A stretch of 7,392 nt of DNA from Oscillospiraceae bacterium. Its GTDB lineage: Bacteria; Bacillota_A; Clostridia; Oscillospirales; CAG-272. Below are positions 1-5,075 of the stretch, one piece after another. Made by a program: the position numbers and the translations under genes. The stretch's first letter is position 1, and every line of letters begins with the position of its first letter. The stretch is taken from positions 1 through 7,392 of the forward strand of contig SVUD01000068.1 of the NCBI GenBank assembly GCA_015063445.1, written 5' to 3'. The notes under the pieces are model-generated. The model was not told the DNA's origin. It worked only from the letters and a program-made list of their open reading frames with translations, and searched no databases.

Positions 1-50
1 GGAGAAAACCTCCGGTTTTCAACCTTAGTCCTTTAAATTTTCATAAAAGT

Positions 51-94
51 ACGGCAGAGGCACTGTGATTTTTACAGTACTTCTGCCGTTTTTT
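51..94 (+). terminator. Rho-independent terminator of an off-window plus-strand gene
   Basis: An 8-bp perfect outer stem (51-58 with 82-89, ACGGCAGA/TCTGCCGT) encloses a second 5-bp stem (62-66 with 74-78) and is followed by a run of six T (89-94). This is a classical intrinsic terminator reading rightwards. The transcript it ends must begin left of the window. Two plus-strand frames from the left edge close just before it (TAG at 26-28, TAA at 34-36), so the tail of a gene may be present, but the frame cannot be chosen. A small 7-bp hairpin (4-10 with 14-20) also lies at the edge. The minus strand after the hairpin is less T-rich, so use by hpf is possible but secondary. Confidence 0.85.
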
Positions 95-132
95 GTTCGG
101 TTACGCCTAAATGACGCAGCCCCGCTTTTATG

Positions 133-170
133 AAAAAACGGAGTAATGACTCAGCCTCATGGCTTAAGTC
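133..170 (-). terminator. Possible terminator downstream of hpf
   Basis: On the minus strand, bases 170-148 form a 9-bp stem with an ATGA loop, one bulged A and one G-T pair (AGCC/GGCT inner, GACTT/GAGTC outer). A run of six T (138-133 read on the minus strand) follows after about nine bases. The gap between stem and T-run is longer than usual, and a small GAGT-CATT-ACTC alternative hairpin lies right before the T-run. It starts 25 bases after the hpf stop codon, the expected position for its terminator. The call rests on position and partial structure only. Confidence 0.4.
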
Positions 171-194
171 TTGACGTTAAAAGAATTTTATGCT

Positions 195-716
195 TTATTC
201 GGGCATTATCAGTCCGTAATCTCCGTCCTTGCGCTTATACACTACACAAATGCTCGAGGTCTCGGCGTCTGTGAACGCAAAGAAGGTGTGACCGAGAAGG
301 TTCATCTGGAGTATCGCTTCCTCGGGTGTCATCGGCTTGAAGGAGAAGCGCTTCGTTCTGATTTTAAATTCGGGCTCCTCATCGTATTCATCGTTGTCGT
401 CCTCTTCTATTACGAAGGCTCCGCTTCTTACGCGCTTTTCGAGGCGTGTTTTGTTCTTCCTTATCTGCCTTTCAAGGCTCTCTGTGGCCCTGTCAAGCGC
501 GGTGATAAAGGTTTCCGCCTCTTCTTCCGCGCGGAAGGTGGTAGCTCCGTAATTTATGGTGATCTCAATGATTTTAGCGCCCTTTCTCGTTCTGCAGGTA
601 ACGAACGCCTCGGTGCTTTCACCGAAAAACTTATCGAATTTATCGAGCTTCTTATCAATAAGAATCTCGAGACTTTCACGAACCGACATTTGTTTTCCGA
701 AAACAGATATTTTCAT
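195..716 (-). CDS. hpf: Ribosome hibernation promoting factor, long form (HPF)
   Basis: A 173-aa protein that binds the decoding channel of the 30S subunit in slow or starved growth and pairs ribosomes into inactive 100S dimers. Residues 1 to about 100 are the S30AE/RaiA-like domain, beginning MKISVFGKQMSVRESL and containing the basic helix RQIRKNKTRLEKRVR. An acidic linker (about 103-116, EEDDNDEYDEEPE) follows. Residues 117-173 are the C-terminal dimerisation domain, with the family hallmarks RTKRFSFKPMTPEEAILQM, LGHTFFAF and VVYKRKDGDYGLI. The length fits the long form of Firmicutes. I chose ATG 716 because GGTGA lies five bases upstream. The longer start at 776 would add 20 unrelated residues and falls inside the -10 box of the probable promoter. 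It is monocistronic here and divergent from the solute-binding protein gene. The family identity is clear. Confidence 0.95.
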   Translation of the reverse strand: MKISVFGKQMSVRESLEILIDKKLDKFDKFFGESTEAFVTCRTRKGAKIIEITINYGATTFRAEEEAETFITALDRATESLERQIRKNKTRLEKRVRSGAFVIEEDDNDEYDEEPEFKIRTKRFSFKPMTPEEAILQMNLLGHTFFAFTDAETSSICVVYKRKDGDYGLIMPE

Positions 717-774
717 AAGCTTCACCGCGCTCCAATGGGAGCATTCCTTTCGCATTTTTTGGTATACTATAATC

Positions 775-780
775 ATTATA
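775..780 (-). promoter_or_regulatory. Extended -10 promoter of hpf
   Basis: Read on the minus strand, 783-775 is TGCTATAAT, a perfect -10 hexamer with the TG extension. The -35 region 17 bp upstream (803-798, TTTATT) matches the consensus poorly, as is usual for extended -10 promoters. Transcription would start near 768, giving a leader of about 50 nt before ATG 716. The hexamer sits in a perfect inverted repeat, CTATAAT-C-ATTATAG (767-781), so a TATAAT is also present on the plus strand at 768-773, but without TG and with no good -35 box. Confidence 0.65.
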
Positions 781-781
781 G

Positions 782-978
782 CATATTTTTCCCAAAAAAT
801 AAATAAAGTTTTTCGTTTTTTTGTAAAAACGAGCGAAAATTTACAAATAAGACGGATTCCAAAGGGGTTTTCGACAGTCTTTTCTTTTATGTAATATTTC
901 TAACTGTGAGACAAAATAATATACAAAATGCACAAAATAGCAGTAAAAAACTTGTTGAAAGGGTAGAAGTTGGAGACC
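782..978. other. Non-coding stretch with nothing recognised
   Basis: About 200 AT-rich bases separate the hpf promoter from the promoter of the lipoprotein gene. The reading frames across it are short, lack convincing ribosome binding sites and encode no recognisable protein. I saw no tRNA, strong hairpin or repeat. It may hold upstream activator sites for either divergent promoter, but none can be named from the sequence. Confidence 0.5.
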
Positions 979-1007
979 TTGACTTGATTTTAACAAATAT
1001 TTATGAT
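979..1007 (+). promoter_or_regulatory. Sigma-A promoter of the solute-binding lipoprotein gene
   Basis: TTGACT (979-984) and TATGAT (1002-1007) are separated by exactly 17 bp, each one base off the sigma-A consensus. The start of transcription is expected near 1014. That places about 165 nt of untranslated leader before ATG 1180, much longer than the leaders of the other genes in the window. Confidence 0.8.
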
Positions 1008-1013
1008 ATTATA

Positions 1014-1169
1014 TATTCGGTAGAGAAGCGTGAAACGGAGCTTCGATGTAAATCGGTGCCCTTTCGGTTCGGATAAGTTGACGGGAAGCTTACCGACTGC
1101 ACGAAGCTACCGACTGCCATTCCCCCAGTGCCGTAAGGGAGTGGGAAAAAACAACTCGGCAAGTAAGAA
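1014..1169 (+). promoter_or_regulatory. Structured 5' leader RNA, candidate cis-regulatory element
   Basis: Hand folding shows several helices. P1 is 1036-1045 with 1102-1112 (10 bp, one bulged A at 1109). A small CGAT-GTAA-ATCG hairpin with a GNRA-type loop is at 1044-1055. Bases 1069-1077 pair with 1089-1096 (8 bp, one bulge), and 1117-1124 with 1137-1144 (8 bp including one G-U). The first three could form a three-way-junction-like arrangement, although P1 and the small hairpin share two bases. No T-run follows the last stem, so control, if any, would more likely act on translation or RNA stability than by termination. I do not recognise a known riboswitch class, and the fold is not supported by any alignment here. 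Confidence 0.45.
1086..1117 (+). repeat. Short tandem repeat in the leader
   Basis: Two copies of AAGCT(T)ACCGACTGC lie at 1086-1100 and 1104-1117, separated by ACG and differing only by one T. The first copy supplies the 3' arm of the 1069-1096 hairpin. The second supplies the 3' arm of the 1036-1112 helix. Because the copies are nearly identical they could exchange partners. Confidence 0.85.
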
Positions 1170-1175
1170 AAGGAG
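1170..1175 (+). promoter_or_regulatory. Ribosome binding site fixing the lipoprotein start
   Basis: AAGGAG ends four bases before ATG 1180. It fixes the start there rather than at GTG 1030, which is in the same open frame 50 codons upstream. Starting at 1180 also puts the signal peptide at the very N-terminus. Confidence 0.9.
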
Positions 1176-1179
1176 AAAT

Positions 1180-2892
1180 ATGAAAAACAAAATCATTTGT
1201 TTGCTTCTTGCTATGATTATGTGTTTTGGATGCCTTGTAGCTTGTAAAGACAAGGATGAAAACACAGATGATGGCAACGGCAATACCACCGGCGGCGGTG
1301 GTGGTGGCGGAAACACTACCGATGATGGAGATGATGAGCTTGAACCCGGTTGGTGGGATGATATCACCTACGATTCTCAGTCTCTCATTTTCCAGATGAC
1401 CCACAACTCCAATAAGCAGGAGCTTCCCTCCGGCTGCGAGAGATACCTTGCGGGTGCTACAAAGGATAACGAGGCTGTTGATACTCTTGTAAGAACAAGA
1501 AACAGCGACGCTTACAAGTATACCAAGGTTAAGGCTACTTATCTTTACTACCCCGATAACAACGAAGCTTATATGTTCTCAAAGGCAAGAGATGAGATCA
1601 CAGGTACTATCGACAACTCCTCTAAGGATAACTGTCCCGACATCTTCTGTAACTGGATGACGGATATGCTTCTCGTATCCCTTAAAGGTAAGTTCGCTAA
1701 CCTCATGACTCAGGATGAGAGCACATACGGTAAGAACCACTTCGATATCAGACTTACAGAGGACGCTGCAGAGAACCAGTTCGGTTACATGACCGAGCTT
1801 ATGAGATCTCTTACTCTTAAGCAGGGTCAGATCTACGTTATCGCGTCTGACTACTTTATCGACCTTATCCGCGCTTTCTTCGTTGTTCCCGTAAACGTTA
1901 ACCTCTTCAACCAGATCGCTCAGACGGCAGACCCCGCTCTTACCGACCTTAACAGAGACACAAAGGTTAATATCGACGACTTTATGGTAGAGGTTGAGCA
2001 GGGCGGCTGGACTTACGACAGACTTATCCAGTACAGCAAGGCTATTTATGACGGCGCTGTTGGCGGCGAAAGCTACAACAACGTTCTCGGCTTTGCTCTC
2101 GGTAAGAACGGTCTTCCCGCTGCAGGTATGGTTTATACCTCTTCCGCAGAGATCATTAAGAGAAGCACCGAAAACGGCGTAACCACATACACTTATCCCG
2201 AAACCAACGAAAAGCTTGATAAGATAATGAAAAAGATTTCTTCCATGATGGATGTTGACGGTATTATGTGTATGACCGATGCTGACGCAGGTAACCTTGG
2301 ACTTCAGGGAGATGAGAAGACCGCTCTTCTCGGTATCCGTCATAAGTTCACCACCAACACCATGCTCTTCGGCGGCGTAATCCTTGTTGGTTCTCTTGAG
2401 TATTCCGCATATCAGGATATGAAGAAGACCGGCGGCTTCGCGGTTGTTCCCGTTCCTGTATACGAGGCAGGCGACAGGTACCTCACTCAGATCCACGTTG
2501 TTGGACGCGCAGGCGGTGTAACAGCTAAGAAGACTGAGAAGTTCGAGGCTTGCTCCGCATTCCTTCAGTACCAGACCGAGAATTCCACTGAGGTTCTTGA
2601 TCACTACTACAGATACAACCTCACTTACGGAACCGCATCGGGCGTTACCGGTAACATCAAGATGCTTCAGTACATCCGTAACAACGTTCGTACATCCTTC
2701 GATAAGCTCTTCGAGGACGCTATCGGATTCTTCTATAATAACGGTATTAATGAGTCTGACAGATATCATACTCTACTCTCTAATAGAAACTATAAGTTTG
2801 ATGACTTCACCGACGTTTATGACGAAAAGCTTCCCCTCAAGGTAAAGAACCTTGGTGATCTTGAAAAGGAGTATGCAAAGCTTCCTAAATAA
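1180..2892 (+). CDS. Extracellular solute-binding lipoprotein (ABC family 1-like), ligand unknown
   Basis: A 570-aa secreted lipoprotein, probably a substrate-capturing component of an ABC importer, held on the outer face of the membrane. Residues 1-21 are a lipoprotein signal peptide (KNK, hydrophobic core, lipobox LVAC) with the lipidated cysteine at C22. Residues 23-57 are a flexible acidic Asn/Thr/Gly linker with seven glycines in a row (38-44). The body has features of family 1 solute-binding proteins: NVNLFNQIA (239-247), GGWTYDRLIQYSKAIYDG (275-292), GFAVVPVPVYEAGDRY (419-434) and FLQYQTENSTEVLD (461-474). Residues 256-267 (DLNRDTKVNIDD) match a dockerin/EF-hand calcium loop. Carbohydrate is the commonest ligand for this type, but the sequence does not settle it. 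No permease or ATPase gene adjoins; the gene has its own promoter, long leader and terminator, and codon use typical of high expression. The family assignment is by motif and length. Confidence 0.8.
   Translation: MKNKIICLLLAMIMCFGCLVACKDKDENTDDGNGNTTGGGGGGGNTTDDGDDELEPGWWDDITYDSQSLIFQMTHNSNKQELPSGCERYLAGATKDNEAVDTLVRTRNSDAYKYTKVKATYLYYPDNNEAYMFSKARDEITGTIDNSSKDNCPDIFCNWMTDMLLVSLKGKFANLMTQDESTYGKNHFDIRLTEDAAENQFGYMTELMRSLTLKQGQIYVIASDYFIDLIRAFFVVPVNVNLFNQIAQTADPALTDLNRDTKVNIDDFMVEVEQGGWTYDRLIQYSKAIYDGAVGGESYNNVLGFALGKNGLPAAGMVYTSSAEIIKRSTENGVTTYTYPETNEKLDKIMKKISSMMDVDGIMCMTDADAGNLGLQGDEKTALLGIRHKFTTNTMLFGGVILVGSLEYSAYQDMKKTGGFAVVPVPVYEAGDRYLTQIHVVGRAGGVTAKKTEKFEACSAFLQYQTENSTEVLDHYYRYNLTYGTASGVTGNIKMLQYIRNNVRTSFDKLFEDAIGFFYNNGINESDRYHTLLSNRNYKFDDFTDVYDEKLPLKVKNLGDLEKEYAKLPK
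1945..1980 (+). other. Dockerin-like EF-hand calcium loop within the solute-binding protein
   Basis: Residues 256-267, DLNRDTKVNIDD, place D256, N258, D260, K262, N264 and D267 at loop positions 1, 3, 5, 7, 9 and 12. This is the DxNxDxxxNxxD pattern of dockerin-type EF-hand loops; position 7 normally coordinates through its backbone. Only one loop is present, not the pair of a full dockerin. It lies between NLFNQIA and GGWTYDRL, where family 1 proteins usually have a short connection. Calcium binding is inferred. Confidence 0.6.
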
Positions 2893-2932
2893 TTAGGATT
2901 CCCGTAAAAATTTAAAGGCTCAGCCTTTATCG

Positions 2933-2964
2933 GCTGCCGCAGGAAAACCTGCGGCAGCTTTTTT
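2933..2964 (+). terminator. Strong rho-independent terminator of the lipoprotein gene
   Basis: An 11-bp perfect GC-rich stem (2933-2943 with 2948-2958), an AAAA loop and six T (2959-2964) lie 40 bases after the stop codon. A smaller 6-bp hairpin (2914-2919 with 2923-2928) precedes it. It isolates the lipoprotein transcript from maf. Confidence 0.95.
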
Positions 2965-2968
2965 ATTG

Positions 2969-2997
2969 TTGACAATGCCGATTTTATCGTATATAAT
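2969..2997 (+). promoter_or_regulatory. Consensus sigma-A promoter of the maf-nth-Toprim cluster
   Basis: TTGACA (2969-2974), a 17-bp spacer and TATAAT (2992-2997) match the sigma-A consensus at all twelve positions. The -35 box begins five bases after the preceding terminator's T-run. Transcription should begin near 3004, giving a leader of about 24 nt with AAGGGAG (3014-3020) placed well for ATG 3028. The -10 lies in the AT palindrome ATATAATTATAT (2991-3002). Confidence 0.9.
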
Positions 2998-3027
2998 TAT
3001 ATATATATTAAATAAGGGAGAATTTTT

Positions 3028-3630
3028 ATGGAAATCATTCTTGCATCCGCTTCTCCGAGAAGACGTGAAATACTCTCTGCGGTGTGCGAAAAATTTGATA
3101 TTAAGGTAAGCGATACGGACGAAAGCCTCGCGGAATACGTTCATCCATACGACGAGGTAAGAATACTCGCCGAGAGAAAGGGAAGAGCGGTGCTTGATTC
3201 ATTTGGCTATGAGGCTTCGGATAAATTCATAATATCCTCGGATACACTCGTTGAGCTATCGGGCAGGCATCTCGGTAAGCCTGAGTCGGAAAACGATGCT
3301 AAGGCAATGCTTCTTGAGCTATCGGGAAAGCGTCATAACGTGCACACGGGTATAGCCATACACTATAACGGTGAGGTTTATTCGGGCGTTGCTACCACGG
3401 GCGTTTATTTCCGCGATATCAGCGAAGAAGAGATAGAGGAATATATTGCCACGGGTGAGCCTATGGATAAGGCGGGCAGCTACGGAATTCAGGGGCTCGG
3501 AGGTAAATTTGTGGAGAGGATTGAGGGAGATTTTGACACGGTTGTGGGATTTTCGGTTCGTCTTTTTCTTGAGCTTGCTTCTCTCGCGGGGTGTTCGGAT
3601 AGCTTCGGTAAGATAAAAGAGCGTAAGTAA
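3028..3630 (+). CDS. maf: Maf family nucleoside triphosphate pyrophosphatase (dTTP/UTP type)
   Basis: A 200-aa cytoplasmic enzyme that hydrolyses non-canonical or surplus nucleoside triphosphates to monophosphate and pyrophosphate; the family was first named for an effect on septum formation. Motifs in order are LASASPRRREIL (5-16) for triphosphate binding, ERKG with K51, SSDTLV with the probable catalytic D72, GKP (83-85), LSGKRHNVHTG (98-108), EPMDKAGSYGIQG (144-156) and GDFDTVVGF (167-175). The arginine after SASPR, K51 and Q155 fit the YhdE-like dTTP/UTP group rather than the YceF-like 7-methyl-GTP group. The length is normal. It is first in a three-gene cluster, with 57 bases and no visible terminator before nth, so co-transcription is likely. 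Mixed AAA/AAG and ATA codons indicate ordinary expression. Confidence 0.94.
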   Translation: MEIILASASPRRREILSAVCEKFDIKVSDTDESLAEYVHPYDEVRILAERKGRAVLDSFGYEASDKFIISSDTLVELSGRHLGKPESENDAKAMLLELSGKRHNVHTGIAIHYNGEVYSGVATTGVYFRDISEEEIEEYIATGEPMDKAGSYGIQGLGGKFVERIEGDFDTVVGFSVRLFLELASLAGCSDSFGKIKERK

Positions 3631-3687
3631 AGTAAGTGAAGATAAAAAAACAAGGCGGCGCGATTACTTTGTTGATATGAGGTCAAA

Positions 3688-4365
3688 ATGATAAGAAGTA
3701 AGAAAGAAAAACGGGATAGGCTCAAAAGAATAATTGAACGGCTCAAAGAGATTTATCCAGAGGCTGTTTGCGCCCTTGAATACGAGGGCGATGCGTGGAA
3801 GCTTTTAGTTATGGGAAGACTCTCCGCACAGTGTACAGATGCCAGAGTTAACGTCGTTTGCAAAGAATTGTTTGCAAAATACCCAAATTCTAAGGCTATG
3901 GCAGAGGGAAAAATTGAAGAAATAGAGAAGATAGTGCGTCCTTGCGGACTATTCAGAACAAAGGCGAGCAACATAAAGGACGCCTCGAAAATAATTGAGG
4001 AGCGCTACGGCGGATGTGTCCCCGACGAGATGGACGGGCTTTTAGAGCTTCCGGGCGTTGGCAGAAAAATCGCCAATCTCATTTTGGGCGACGCATTCGG
4101 CAAGGAAGCAATCGTCTGCGATACGCACTGTATAAGAATTTGCGCAAGACTCGGTATGTATCCAGAGAGCCTTAAGGACGCAGTGAAGGTCGAATATATT
4201 TTAAGAGACCTGATGGACGTATCCGAGGGTAGCGATTTTTGTCACAGAATAGTTACGTTCGGCAGGGAAGTATGCACGGCAAGGTCACCTGCGTGTGAAG
4301 CTTGTCCGCTTTCCGATCTATGCGAAAAGCGAATTCGTGAGAGCGTAGGGAGGAGCAGAAAATGA
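3688..4365 (+). CDS. nth: Endonuclease III (base-excision DNA glycosylase/AP lyase)
   Basis: A 225-aa bifunctional DNA repair enzyme that removes oxidised pyrimidines and cleaves the abasic site by beta-elimination. Residues 43-51 (GRLSAQCTD) match the family's LSAQATD segment. The helix-hairpin-helix is LPGVGRKIANLIL (121-133), with K127 as the Schiff-base lysine. D145 in VCDTH is the catalytic aspartate. C196, C203, C206 and C212 form the 4Fe-4S site with the exact C-X6-C-X2-C-X5-C spacing. The N-terminus is slightly longer than in E. coli (lysine/arginine-rich, 1-20) and there is a short basic tail. A GAGGT about five bases upstream of ATG 3688 supports the start. Its stop overlaps the next gene's start by 4 bp. 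Pairing with Maf groups nucleotide-pool cleaning and repair functions. Confidence 0.95.
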   Translation: MIRSKKEKRDRLKRIIERLKEIYPEAVCALEYEGDAWKLLVMGRLSAQCTDARVNVVCKELFAKYPNSKAMAEGKIEEIEKIVRPCGLFRTKASNIKDASKIIEERYGGCVPDEMDGLLELPGVGRKIANLILGDAFGKEAIVCDTHCIRICARLGMYPESLKDAVKVEYILRDLMDVSEGSDFCHRIVTFGREVCTARSPACEACPLSDLCEKRIRESVGRSRK

Positions 4366-4961
4366 ATGCGGAAAATAACACGCATAGCGCCTTACCCCAT
4401 ATACGTCTGCCTATAATCGTTGAGGGAAGATACGATAAAAGCGCCGTTCTCGGTATGTTTTCGGGAACGGTCATAACGACAGACGGCTTCGGCATATTCA
4501 ATTCAAAGGAAAAGCAAGCTCTTATTAAAAAAATATCGTGCGACGGAATAATAATTCTCACAGACTCGGACGCCGGCGGAAAGCAAATAAGAAGCTTTAT
4601 TTCGTCCATCGTTCCGAAGGACAAAATATATCAGCTTTATATTCCGAGAATAGACGGAAAGGAAAAACGCAAAAGAAAAGCGGGGCGCGAGGGCGTGCTT
4701 GGCGTTGAGGGCGTTGGCGGAGACGTTTTGCGAGGTGTTCTCTCACCGTTTATTGACAACGCTCCCATAAGGACGGGCTCCGAGATAACCCCCGCCGATA
4801 TGTTCAACCTCGGTCTTAGCGGTGGAGAAAACTCATCCGCCGTAAGAGACGTTATTTGCGACAAGCTCTCTTTGCCGCGCGGAATGAACGCAAAGGCGCT
4901 TATTTCGGCACTTAATATAATTTCTTCGAGGGAAGAGCTTGAAAATTTGTTAAAAAAATGA
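4362..4961 (+). CDS. Toprim-domain RNase M5-like protein (DUF4093-type C-terminus)
   Basis: A 199-aa cytoplasmic protein resembling RNase M5 (rnmV), the Toprim endonuclease that matures 5S rRNA in Firmicutes. The Toprim domain covers about residues 16-100: PIIVEGRYDK with the acidic E21, TDGFGIFNSKEKQALIKKIS (40-59), IIILTDSDAGGKQIRSFI (63-80) with metal-binding D68 and D70, and YIPRIDGKEKRKRK (93-106). KAGREGVLGVEGV (106-118) corresponds to the family's K.GVEHA region. The C-terminal 80 residues resemble the DUF4093 module of clostridial homologues. ATG 4362 overlaps the nth stop (ATGA), with GGGAGGAG upstream inside nth, so translation is probably coupled. RNase M5 often neighbours ksgA; here it follows nth, so I withhold the symbol. 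5S processing is likely by family but unproven. No terminator follows. Confidence 0.82.
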   Translation: MNAENNTHSALPHIRLPIIVEGRYDKSAVLGMFSGTVITTDGFGIFNSKEKQALIKKISCDGIIILTDSDAGGKQIRSFISSIVPKDKIYQLYIPRIDGKEKRKRKAGREGVLGVEGVGGDVLRGVLSPFIDNAPIRTGSEITPADMFNLGLSGGENSSAVRDVICDKLSLPRGMNAKALISALNIISSREELENLLKK

Positions 4962-4980
4962 CAATTAATTAAAATTTAGC

Positions 4981-4999
4981 TATTTACTTTTAGTAAATA
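4981..4999. promoter_or_regulatory. Inverted repeat over the PFOR -35 box, candidate operator
   Basis: TATTTACT (4981-4988) and AGTAAATA (4992-4999) form a perfect 8-bp inverted repeat around TTT. It covers the -35 hexamer (4983-4988) and most of the spacer, a position where a bound repressor would block RNA polymerase. It does not match the Rex (TTGTTAA-type) or other redox-regulator sites I know. It could also be a chance AT-rich palindrome, or a weak hairpin at the end of the upstream transcript; it has no T-run. Confidence 0.45.
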
Positions 5000-5011
5000 A
5001 TGTGCTATAAT
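4983..5011 (+). promoter_or_regulatory. Promoter of the pyruvate:ferredoxin oxidoreductase gene
   Basis: TTTACT (4983-4988) is 17 bp from a perfect TATAAT (5006-5011) that also carries the TG extension (TGCTATAAT, 5003-5011). The start of transcription is expected near 5018, giving a leader of about 58 nt. A small TTGGT/ACCAA stem (5017-5021 with 5028-5032) would lie at the very 5' end of the RNA. GGAGGA (5064-5069) is the ribosome binding site. Confidence 0.8.
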
Positions 5012-5075
5012 ATTTGTTGGTGTAAAAACCAAAAGAGGATTTTAATAAAAAACAATATATTATGGAGGAACCAAA

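Noticed and set aside
1..36. The 3' end of an upstream coding sequence
   Set aside because: Short open frames end at 28 and 36 ahead of the terminator, but eight to eleven codons are too few to identify a protein or choose a frame.
717..776. An upstream start for hpf at ATG 776
   Set aside because: The codon falls inside the probable -10 box, so it would not be transcribed, and the added residues do not resemble the HPF N-terminus.
171..806. A 211-codon plus-strand open frame across hpf
   Set aside because: It is the in-register shadow of hpf, whose family identity is unambiguous. The frame runs through the hpf promoter and has no homologous features.
1030..1179. A 50-residue N-terminal extension of the lipoprotein from GTG 1030
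   Set aside because: It would bury the signal peptide and lipobox, it lies in the structured leader, and a far better ribosome binding site serves ATG 1180.
1579..2769. A 396-codon open frame on the minus strand opposite the solute-binding protein gene
   Set aside because: It has the same codon-avoidance cause: it is bounded by a TCA codon at 1579 and a CTA codon at 2773 of the sense gene, with no ribosome binding site or recognisable domain.
3631..3687. A terminator or promoter between maf and nth
   Set aside because: Only weak pairing (ACAA/TTGT) and no T-run or hexamer pair were found, so the genes are best read as one transcript.
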